64,000 nucleotides of DNA from Terriglobales bacterium. GTDB taxonomy: Bacteria; Acidobacteriota; Terriglobia; Terriglobales; Acidobacteriaceae. This document shows, piece after piece, positions 26,984 through 34,091 of this stretch; the first letter of the stretch is position 1, and each line of letters opens with the position of its first letter. Below the pieces are notes generated by a model. The model had not been told where the DNA came from. It worked only from the letters and a program-made list of their open reading frames with translations, and did not search any database. The position numbers and the translations under genes were made by a program. The stretch is taken from positions 1-64,000 of the forward strand of contig JAOAPE010000013.1 in assembly GCA_025462725.1 (NCBI GenBank). Direction: 5' to 3'.

Positions 26984-27784
26984 ATGACTCTAGTAGCTGG
27001 GTTCAACTGCCGAGACGGCCTGCTTCTTTGCGCCGACATGGAACAGGTAACGGGCGCATCATCTCGCCGAGTCAGCAAGCTGGCAATGAGATGTACGACC
27101 GGCTCCTGGTGCTATTCAATCACTGGTGCGGGTAGTGGGGCCGTCATTGACAATTGTGTGGACAAGATCTGGGACGCAATGAAAAGTGAGCCAGACTACA
27201 ACGAAGAAAAAATGGAGGATGTTCTCACGGAAGTTCTCACAAAGGCTCACACAAAGTATGTCTGGCCGGACAAGCGGAATGACCACTCCATAAGCCTCAT
27301 TGTTGCTTACACGGACATGCAAAGCTTCAGACAAAAACTTTGGATTACGTACGACTTGGTGCCGATGCCGGAAGTTAAGCACGTCTGCGCTGGGATCGGT
27401 GAGGACCTGGCTAATTATTTGGCCGATCAGCTTTGGCACCCCTTCTATTCAGAGCAGCAAGCTGTACGAATGGCAGCATTCATTTTCAAAGAGGTGAAAG
27501 AACACGTCGGGAATGTTGGCCAAGGGACGGAAATGTGGATGTTACAAAAAGGCGGCAAGACCAAGTTCTATAACCGACATGAAACGGCATTGTTAGAGTC
27601 AGGGTTACCAAGCTTTGAGCGGAACATCTACGACTTTGGTAAAGAAATCATTGGTCCGCTTTTCCCGATCTTGCCCTTCACCCTCAGCGTCCCAAATAAA
27701 GAAATTTGCACCGAAGACAAGAATGTTTTCCAGGGTCCGAAGGGGATTGGAGCCAAAGACTTAGGAAAGCTGACCTTCAAATAG
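26984..27784 (+). CDS. Stand-alone proteasome beta-like Ntn hydrolase
   Basis: Two starts are possible. ATG 26972 abuts the AAGGGGG ribosome binding site (no spacing), whereas ATG 26984 lies 12 nt after it and gives a protein starting Met-Thr. Removing Met exposes Thr1, as in Ntn hydrolases. Counted from Thr1 there are Asp10-Gly11 (DGLLLCAD), Asp17, Lys31 (near the canonical Lys33) and a TGAG segment around position 47, all matching the 20S proteasome beta fold. The 266-residue length is a little above a beta subunit. No alpha subunit, ATPase or Pup gene is near. The cleaved substrate is unknown. The last 24 bp overlap a convergent small gene. Confidence 0.7.
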   Translation: MTLVAGFNCRDGLLLCADMEQVTGASSRRVSKLAMRCTTGSWCYSITGAGSGAVIDNCVDKIWDAMKSEPDYNEEKMEDVLTEVLTKAHTKYVWPDKRNDHSISLIVAYTDMQSFRQKLWITYDLVPMPEVKHVCAGIGEDLANYLADQLWHPFYSEQQAVRMAAFIFKEVKEHVGNVGQGTEMWMLQKGGKTKFYNRHETALLESGLPSFERNIYDFGKEIIGPLFPILPFTLSVPNKEICTEDKNVFQGPKGIGAKDLGKLTFK

Positions 27785-27958
27785 ATGAACGTCGTCTCTC
27801 GTGTACTCGTGATACGCGTAACAGCGTGTGCAGTAGATCGTAAACTTTTTAACGTCAGGTCTGTCCCACTTGCCTATGGGCTGTGACCACACTTCGTGTA
27901 GTGCAATTATGTTGTCGCAATTACTGTTCTTGCAGCGAACGCCAGTAAAAATTGTCAT
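27761..27958 (-). CDS. Small zinc-ribbon-like protein
   Basis: This 65-residue protein has two Cys pairs, CKNSNC and CTRC, spaced 28 residues apart in the manner of a zinc ribbon, with conserved-looking aromatic residues between them (IYCTRCYAYHEY). It overlaps the 3' end of the proteasome-like gene by 24 bp on the opposite strand. No strong ribosome binding site is seen. I recognise no named family. The Cys pattern, rather than size, is the reason for calling it. Confidence 0.5.
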   Translation of the reverse strand: MTIFTGVRCKNSNCDNIIALHEVWSQPIGKWDRPDVKKFTIYCTRCYAYHEYTRDDVHLFEGQLS

Positions 27959-28488
27959 CGAGTAAGTCTTTCAACAGATCAGTGGGTGGGCGGTAACCAT
28001 ATGCTTTAAGGCGTCCAAAAACAAGTGTGGACTTACGGCGATTGAAGCGGAAGGTCAGTTCGTTGAAGTATGCCGACGATTTGCAGGAACTTTTGCAAGT
28101 CCATCGACGCTCAAGTTAGTGTCTAAAAGCATTCGACTAAGTGTTTCAACCTTCGACTTAGCCTTACTTCGCTGGTCAGCAAAAACGCATGGATGTTCAT
28201 TTCGACGTACCTTACCCTGCCTTCGACTCGATGACAACTTTCAGGCCCACTATATCTTATTGATAATTTAGTTTTCAATATGTTGACATTTAGATTTTAT
28301 TCGCATACTCTGTTTCCTGCTCTAAACGGGGGGGAGTCAGGATTCATATCTTGGGATATGAACTAGTTACGAATCAAAGACTTACGCCATATACCCACCC
28401 GTAAGTCGCTGATTCAACTATGATTCATATCGAGGGGGAGGGGGAGGGAGTTATGAAGCAGTAACTCCACGCTTCAAAAACCAGCAGC

Positions 28489-28582
28489 TAACTCCTTTGT
28501 TTTGTAATTTTTACCTATAACTGCTTTGTTTCGTCATATTTGAGCGATACTCGCCAGCTAAACCCTTATTTTTGTCATATTT
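28489..28582. repeat. Three degenerate 24-nt repeats
   Basis: Related units start at about 28489, 28518 and 28559, with shared form TAACTSCTTTGTTTTGTMATWTTT in the first two and a more diverged third copy (TAAACCCTTATTTTTGTCAT...). Spacing is irregular (29 and 41 bp), so this is not a CRISPR array. Confidence 0.45.
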
Positions 28583-28591
28583 GCGATTTGA

Positions 28592-28614
28592 GGGGGAGGG
28601 GGGGTGGGTAGGGG
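28592..28614 (+). promoter_or_regulatory. G-quadruplex motif in the fmt leader
   Basis: Four runs of G (5, 7, 3 and 4 bases) are separated by A, T and TA, which meets the classical G3+N1-7 quadruplex rule on the coding strand. It ends 35 nt upstream of the fmt ATG. Two further polypurine G-tracts occur at 28328-28334 and 28434-28448. A role in fmt transcription or translation is possible but unproven. Confidence 0.5.
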
Positions 28615-28649
28615 CCCAAGGCGAAATATGTTCGCATTGAAAGACGCCA

Positions 28650-29615
28650 ATGGATTTAATCTTCTGCGGAACTCCGCAATTCGCCGTCCCCACTCTCAAC
28701 CGATTGGTTGAAGAAGGATTCCACGTACGATTAGTGGTCACGCAACCGGATCGTCCAAGAGGGCGCGGCATGGAAGTGACACTCTCGCCTGTGAAGCAGG
28801 CATCCCTCGCGCTCGGCTTGCCGATCGTGCAACCGGAGAAGATCAAGAGCAACACAGAATTCCGCGCACAACTGGAAGCGATTGCGCCCCAGGCGGTCAT
28901 AGTTGTCGGCTACGGACGCATCATCCCCGAATGGATGCGCGACCTTCCCAAATTCGGGAACATCAATCTGCATGCGTCGCTGCTTCCGAAGTACCGCGGC
29001 GCCGCCCCGATTCAATGGGCGATTGCAAATGGCGAGACTGTCAGCGGCAATACGACCATTCGTTTGAATGCTGGCCTCGACACGGGAGACATTCTTCTCC
29101 AGGAACAAACGGACATTGCGCCGGACGACACTGCGCTGACACTCGCCCCCCGGCTCGCCGAATCTGGAGCGCAGCTTGTAGTAAGGACGCTTCGAGGATT
29201 AGAGGACGGCAGCATTCAACCTGTTCCGCAAGACGACAGCAACGCCAGCCTCGCGCCCATTCTGCAAAAAGAAGATGGACGGATTGATTTTTCCCGGACT
29301 GCTTCAGAAATAAATAATCGGCTGCGCGGATTTCAGCCGTGGCCTGGCGCGTTCACCACATTTCGCGGGAAGAGCCTGAATGTGATCGCCGCTAAGCCAG
29401 CGAGCCAATCGAAGGCGCTTGCAGCCGGCGAAATCATGTATGAAGAGGAGAAACTCCTTGTCGGTTGCGGCAACAGCACTCTGCTTGAGTTGATTGAAGT
29501 CCAACTCGAAGGCAAAAGACGTATGAGCGCCAGCGATTTCACTAATGGATACAAGCCGCAACCGCAAGAGATGCTGGGCCGGCCGGCGGTCGCTTCATCG
29601 AGTGACTTGAAATAA
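28650..29615 (+). CDS. fmt: Methionyl-tRNA formyltransferase
   Basis: The 321-residue protein has the formyltransferase N-terminal domain with GYGRIIPEWM and the catalytic HASLLPKYRGAAPI motif, then LDTGDILLQ, and a C-terminal OB-like domain (about residues 210-310). It formylates initiator Met-tRNA using 10-formyl-THF. The stop overlaps the rsmB start (TAATG). There is no good ribosome binding site, and a G-quadruplex motif lies just upstream. Confidence 0.97.
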   Translation: MDLIFCGTPQFAVPTLNRLVEEGFHVRLVVTQPDRPRGRGMEVTLSPVKQASLALGLPIVQPEKIKSNTEFRAQLEAIAPQAVIVVGYGRIIPEWMRDLPKFGNINLHASLLPKYRGAAPIQWAIANGETVSGNTTIRLNAGLDTGDILLQEQTDIAPDDTALTLAPRLAESGAQLVVRTLRGLEDGSIQPVPQDDSNASLAPILQKEDGRIDFSRTASEINNRLRGFQPWPGAFTTFRGKSLNVIAAKPASQSKALAAGEIMYEEEKLLVGCGNSTLLELIEVQLEGKRRMSASDFTNGYKPQPQEMLGRPAVASSSDLK

Positions 29616-30964
29616 TGTCAGCCTCTCCCGCACGAACCGCAGCATTCGACATCTTGCTTCGGGTCGAAACTCAAGGCTCTTACGCGGTCGAACTACTGCA
29701 TTCGGAAAAGACCTCACGCCTATCACCGCCGGACCGCAATCTCGCTATGCAGTTAGTGATGGGCGTGCTGCGATGGCAGATGCGATTGGATTCCGCGATC
29801 GCAGAATTTACATCTGGCAAGAAATTGGATACAGAAGTCCGCATCGCACTACGCCTCGGAGTTTTCCAATTGCGCTTTCTTGAACGGATTCCCGAGAGCG
29901 CCGCCGTCAACGAAAGTGTGGAACTCGTAAAGCGCGCTAAGAAACGCTCAGCCGTGCCCTTCGTCAATGCAGTGTTGCGGAAAATCGCAAAGAGCGCGGA
30001 ACCCGCGCATCCCGCGCATCCCGCGAAGCTGGAATCAGCAGAAGATCTTGCCAACTGGTTTTCTCATCCGCTCTGGCTGGTCGAAGGCTGGATGAAACAA
30101 TTCGGACCGGAAATCACCAGGCGCATTTGCGAACAAGATCAAGCGCCGCCGCAAACTTCCTTGCGCTTAAATGTTGAAGGCGACGCAGCAAGTGCTGTGC
30201 TGGCGGAACTTGCCGAAGCAGGAATCGAGATCGCTTCTGGCGCGCTACTTTCTTCAGCTAAACGCGTAATTGCAGGAGATGTGACTCGCACAGCCGCATT
30301 CCGCGAGGGACGCATTGCCATCCAAGACGAGGCATCGCAATTAGTAGCGGCCCTCGTTGGAAGGGGAACTCGCATTCTGGATTGCTGCGCTGCTCCCGGA
30401 GGCAAGACCGCAGCCATTGCGCTGCGAAATCCTTCAGCCGAAATCATCGCGGCTGAGTTGCATGAGCAGCGAGCGCAGATGATGAAGAAATTCGTCACCG
30501 CCCCAAACGTAAAAGTAATCACCGCCGATGCGCTGAATCTGCCGGTGTCGGGAACATTCGATCGCGTCCTCGTCGATGTCCCCTGTTCCGGCACAGGAAC
30601 GTTGGCGCGCAATCCGGAAATAAAGTGGAAGCTCACTCCCGCGGATATCGACGATCTTCACGCTAGGCAAGTGGCGATACTCCGCGCTGCATTGGATCGC
30701 GTCAGCGTCAATGGCCGCTTGATTTATTCCACGTGCTCGCTGGAAGAACAAGAAAATGCTGCTGTCGTCGAAGCGGCGTTGCGCGACCGGCCGCAGTTTA
30801 AGCTCAGCGAAGCTAGAGCGCTGCTTACGCAGATGGAAGCAGCGCGCGAACTTGCCTGGCCGGATATTGAGTCACTTACACAAGGGCCGTTCTTGCGAAC
30901 CTTGCCGGGAGTGCATCCGTGTGACGGCTTTTTCGCAGCGGTGATTGAAAGGATTAGTGACTGA
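29615..30964 (+). CDS. rsmB: 16S rRNA (cytosine-967-C5) methyltransferase
   Basis: The 449-residue protein has an N-terminal NusB-like RNA-binding domain (about residues 5-130) and a SAM methyltransferase domain. The latter has motif I LDCCAAPGGKTAAIA and the two catalytic Cys motifs VPCSGTGT and STCSLEEQE of m5C enzymes. It modifies C967 of 16S rRNA. Start and fmt stop share one base, so translation is coupled. A short AHPAHPAK repeat lies in the linker. The 3' end overlaps the convergent PASTA gene by 11 bp. Confidence 0.95.
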   Translation: MSASPARTAAFDILLRVETQGSYAVELLHSEKTSRLSPPDRNLAMQLVMGVLRWQMRLDSAIAEFTSGKKLDTEVRIALRLGVFQLRFLERIPESAAVNESVELVKRAKKRSAVPFVNAVLRKIAKSAEPAHPAHPAKLESAEDLANWFSHPLWLVEGWMKQFGPEITRRICEQDQAPPQTSLRLNVEGDAASAVLAELAEAGIEIASGALLSSAKRVIAGDVTRTAAFREGRIAIQDEASQLVAALVGRGTRILDCCAAPGGKTAAIALRNPSAEIIAAELHEQRAQMMKKFVTAPNVKVITADALNLPVSGTFDRVLVDVPCSGTGTLARNPEIKWKLTPADIDDLHARQVAILRAALDRVSVNGRLIYSTCSLEEQENAAVVEAALRDRPQFKLSEARALLTQMEAARELAWPDIESLTQGPFLRTLPGVHPCDGFFAAVIERISD

Positions 30965-31691
30965 TCTCAAATGAAACAGATGCTCCCGCAGCAATTTTCT
31001 GTCCCGCAGCAGGAGTTTGTTTCACGATAATGCTGGAACCAGCGGACATGGGCGACGCCGCAGGTGAGCCCGGGCTTACGGCAACATCGGAAACTTTGCC
31101 CAGCGAGAATCCCGCGTCATCCAGTTGCGCCGATGCAACCGCGAGATGTTTGCCAACGAAGTTCGGCATCACAAATTGCTTTTCAGGTTCTTCCGCTGCA
31201 ACCAGCACGCTTAACTTCGGCGACTCCACCGCTCCGGCCTCTGGCGGCGGATTCTGCACGATGATCTGGTCAGCGGTCGCGCCCGGAATGATCGCTGTCG
31301 CAACAGAGCCGACCTCGAGTCCGCGCCGCCGAACGTTGATCTCGGCGGCGCGAACGCTCTGGCCGATAACGTTTGGGATCTCCGTTCGTTGCGGCCCCAG
31401 GCTCTGCGCCACGCGGACGCGCCATCCGCGGCGGACCTTGTTTCCCGCCACCGGCAACTGCGACAGAATTTTTCCTTCTGGAATATCTTTTGAGAAAAAG
31501 CGATTCTCCACGTCGAGGATCAATCCGGCTTCGTTTGCAGCTGCTTCTGCGCTCGCGCGAGTCAATCCGGTCAGCTTTGGAACGGCGACTTCGCGCCCGT
31601 GGATCGCGAACCGCATCGCTGTCAATGCTGACACCATGGCGACGGTGAGCAGCACCAGTCCAAGCAGCAGGAATCGAAGCAGTCTTCTCAT
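30954..31691 (-). CDS. Membrane-anchored protein with three PASTA domains
   Basis: The 245-residue protein has a short Arg-rich N-terminus, one membrane segment (about residues 5-28) and three PASTA repeats (about 36-100, 103-170 and 172-244) recognisable by (V/I)PNxxG-type starts such as PNVIGQSVRAAE and PNFVGKHLAVA. PASTA domains bind peptidoglycan or lipid II-like ligands. The gene follows the PBP1A gene by 2 bp, so it appears to be a separately encoded cell-wall-binding partner of that synthase. No kinase domain is present. Confidence 0.9.
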   Translation of the reverse strand: MRRLLRFLLLGLVLLTVAMVSALTAMRFAIHGREVAVPKLTGLTRASAEAAANEAGLILDVENRFFSKDIPEGKILSQLPVAGNKVRRGWRVRVAQSLGPQRTEIPNVIGQSVRAAEINVRRRGLEVGSVATAIIPGATADQIIVQNPPPEAGAVESPKLSVLVAAEEPEKQFVMPNFVGKHLAVASAQLDDAGFSLGKVSDVAVSPGSPAASPMSAGSSIIVKQTPAAGQKIAAGASVSFEISH

Positions 31692-31693
31692 GG

Positions 31694-34006
31694 TCAGTTC
31701 TTGCGTGGCGCAGATTTTGGCGGCGCTGCCGCAACGGCGCCGCTTTCCGGATCGCTCAATGGCGGAACGCTCGTGAGAACAGTTTTCGGTTTGAGCGGGT
31801 CAAGTTCCTCGGCAGGTTTCACAAAGGTCTCGTTGTCACGGCCCTGCAATGCGGTCTTCATAAATTCGATCCACACAGGAAGAGCGGCTTGTCCGCCCGT
31901 TTCTTTGGGTCCGAGTGTTTTCTTTTCGTCAAAGCCGATCCACACTCCGCAAGTGATGGAAGGTGAGAATCCGACGAACCACGCATCGGTGAAATCGTTC
32001 GTAGTCCCCGTCTTACCGCCGAGTGGATGCTTCAGCTTCAATGCGGCGGTTGAAGTCCCCTGCTGGATCACACTTTGAAGAAGCGATGTCATGGTACGCG
32101 CAGTCTTAGAACTGATGACGTCGCGTACTTCCGTGAAATTCTCTTCGCGTATGTGTCCATCGTAGTCAGTGACTTTGCGAATGTACCGCGGCATTACTCG
32201 GACGCCGTCGTTCGGAAACGTTGTGTACGCGGCTGTCTGCTCGAAAAGCGTTACCTCAGCCGAGCCGAGCGCGACGGGCAAATACGGAGGAATGTTTGAG
32301 GTGATCCCGAACTTATGCGCGTATTCAATCACTGTCTTGATGGTCACTCGCTCGGCGATTTTCAATGCAGGGATGTTTCTGGAGTTTGCGAAAGCCGTGC
32401 GCAACGGCAGATTTCCCCAGAATTTGCCATCGTAATTGGAAGGCGAATACGGCCCTGACGCGGTCATGAAAGTTGTGGGCGTGTCCAGAATGTAGTCGTC
32501 GGTCGAGATGAAGTCATTGTCTATCGCTGCGGTGTAAACATACGGCTTGAATGACGACCCCACTTGCCGAAGAGCTTGCGTTGCGCGGTTGAATTGGGAT
32601 TCCTTGAAGTCTCTTCCGCCAATCATGGCTTTGATGTCGCCGCTGGCGTTATCAACTGCCATAAGTGCCACTTGCGTTCCCGAGTCCTGCTCCAGCGTTA
32701 CGCGAGCGCGATCCGCTTGGCCCGGGGGCGCAGGAATCAAGGAAATGATCTTCACGTAAACGACATCGCCAACGTTCAAGAGATCCTTCGGCAATTTCTT
32801 CCCAGTCCACGCAATCTCAGGTGCGCCGATAATAGCCATGTATCGGCTGAATTTCACAGTTGCGAAGTTCCCGGAAACTTCCGTGACCAATGCATGGACG
32901 TAGCCACCTTCCATCATCAACTCTGACCAATCCGGGTGTTCGTAACTCTGAAGCGGCTGCGATTCAAGAACATTCTTGAGCTTGCCTTTCCACCCATGAC
33001 GACGTTCGTAAGCGGCGAGCCCGTCAAGAGCCGCTGTGTTCGCGGCCTTCTGCCACTCCAGGTTCAATGTTGTGTAAACGCGCAGACCATTCTGGTGGAC
33101 TTCTTCGCTTCCGTATTTCTTTTCCAGGTAGCGGCGAATCTCTTCGACAAAATACGGAGCCACGGTGCTGGAAGCTGACTGAACATTAAGACGGATAGGC
33201 AGTTCTTTTGCAGCGCTTGCTTGCTGGGCGGTGATTTTGCCATCTTCAAGCATGGCATTGATCACGAGATTTTTTCGACGCAACGTGTTCTGCGGATTTG
33301 TAACTGGCGAATACTGTGTCGGAGACTTGGGCAAGCTGGCGAGAACTGCGGCCTCTTCCAGCGTGAGCTCTTTTGCTGGTTTGCCGAAATAATATTGCGA
33401 GCCGGCCGCAAACCCATAAACGCCGTGACCGAGATAGATCTGATTTGCGTAGAGAGTGAAGATCTGAGGTTTGGTGAAACGGCGCTCGATCTGAATCGCC
33501 AAGATGATCTCTTGGATCTTTCGGCTGAAATGGCGTTCGCTCGACAGGAACAGGTTTCGCGAAAGCTGCATGGTCAGCGTCGATGCACCCTGAGCGCGGC
33601 TATGCGTCACGATGTCTCGGTAGGCCGCACCCAGCACTCGTTGCAAATCGATGCCCCAGTGTTTCTCGAAATCCTTGTCTTCAATCGAGATAACAGCATC
33701 GCGCAAGACCTTCGGGAAATCTTCATACGAAGCGATCACGCGGCGTTGTAATGCGAAGCTGCCAATCACGTGTCCCTGATCATCGTAGAGTTCGGTGATG
33801 GCGTTAGGACGGTATCGCTCCAACTCACCAATCTGCGGCAAGTCAGTGGAATACACAATGAACATGCCACTGAGCGCACCGATCGCCGCTGACGCAATCA
33901 CCAGCAGCCCGAAGACAACTCGGCCCACCAGTTTTGTGCCGGCAAACGTGACGGAAGGAATATCTGAGAACAAACGCTTCATGCGAGGAGTGTTGAAGGG
34001 CAGCAT
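31694..34006 (-). CDS. Class A penicillin-binding protein (PBP1A type)
   Basis: The 770-residue bifunctional synthase has a cytosolic N-terminus and one membrane anchor (about residues 25-50). The GT51 glycosyltransferase domain has EDKDFEKHWGID and GASTLTMQLSRNLFL. The transpeptidase domain has the active-site SSFK (VGSSFKPYVY), SRN and GGKTGTTNDF. It polymerises and cross-links peptidoglycan in the periplasm. The start may be 34006 or the ATG at 33982; neither has a clear ribosome binding site. The PASTA protein gene follows after 2 bp. The C-terminal ~40 residues are a disordered Pro/Ala tail. Confidence 0.95.
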   Translation of the reverse strand: MLPFNTPRMKRLFSDIPSVTFAGTKLVGRVVFGLLVIASAAIGALSGMFIVYSTDLPQIGELERYRPNAITELYDDQGHVIGSFALQRRVIASYEDFPKVLRDAVISIEDKDFEKHWGIDLQRVLGAAYRDIVTHSRAQGASTLTMQLSRNLFLSSERHFSRKIQEIILAIQIERRFTKPQIFTLYANQIYLGHGVYGFAAGSQYYFGKPAKELTLEEAAVLASLPKSPTQYSPVTNPQNTLRRKNLVINAMLEDGKITAQQASAAKELPIRLNVQSASSTVAPYFVEEIRRYLEKKYGSEEVHQNGLRVYTTLNLEWQKAANTAALDGLAAYERRHGWKGKLKNVLESQPLQSYEHPDWSELMMEGGYVHALVTEVSGNFATVKFSRYMAIIGAPEIAWTGKKLPKDLLNVGDVVYVKIISLIPAPPGQADRARVTLEQDSGTQVALMAVDNASGDIKAMIGGRDFKESQFNRATQALRQVGSSFKPYVYTAAIDNDFISTDDYILDTPTTFMTASGPYSPSNYDGKFWGNLPLRTAFANSRNIPALKIAERVTIKTVIEYAHKFGITSNIPPYLPVALGSAEVTLFEQTAAYTTFPNDGVRVMPRYIRKVTDYDGHIREENFTEVRDVISSKTARTMTSLLQSVIQQGTSTAALKLKHPLGGKTGTTNDFTDAWFVGFSPSITCGVWIGFDEKKTLGPKETGGQAALPVWIEFMKTALQGRDNETFVKPAEELDPLKPKTVLTSVPPLSDPESGAVAAAPPKSAPRKN

Positions 34007-34045
34007 AGCATGATGTGAATTGTTCGAAGCGAGCTAAATTGAGCA

Positions 34046-34070
34046 CAAAAAACGCGGACCGAAGTCCGCG
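34046..34070 (-). terminator. Rho-independent terminator of the S41-like gene
   Basis: On the minus strand CGCGGAC-TTCG-GTCCGCG, with a stable UUCG tetraloop, is followed by TTTTTT. It lies 22 bp after the stop of the S41-like gene and separates it from the PBP1A operon. Confidence 0.92.
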
Positions 34071-34091
34071 ATCTTATAGCCTCTAAGTCTG

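Larger units (their letters stand above)
27959..28649. other. AT-rich, repeat-rich non-coding tract between the islet genes and fmt
   Basis: These 690 bp are visibly more AT-rich than the flanks and hold no convincing gene. I see: a perfect palindrome TTCATATC-TTGG-GATATGAA (28343-28362); an inverted repeat GACTTACG/CGTAAGTC (28379-28407) with a third copy of GACTTACG at 28030-28037; an inverted repeat GGAGTTA/TAACTCC (28447-28468); two copies of GATTCATATC (28341, 28422); three polypurine G-tracts; and three degenerate 24-nt repeats (28489-28582). The tract separates fmt from its usual partner def. Confidence 0.6.

Noticed and set aside
28055-28237. 60-codon minus-strand frame in the AT-rich tract after the Ntn-hydrolase gene
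   Set aside because: No motif, no ribosome binding site and composition like the surrounding non-coding DNA. I treat it as chance.
28489-28582. Possible CRISPR array
   Set aside because: Only three degenerate copies with irregular 29- and 41-bp spacing and no conserved spacers or cas genes.
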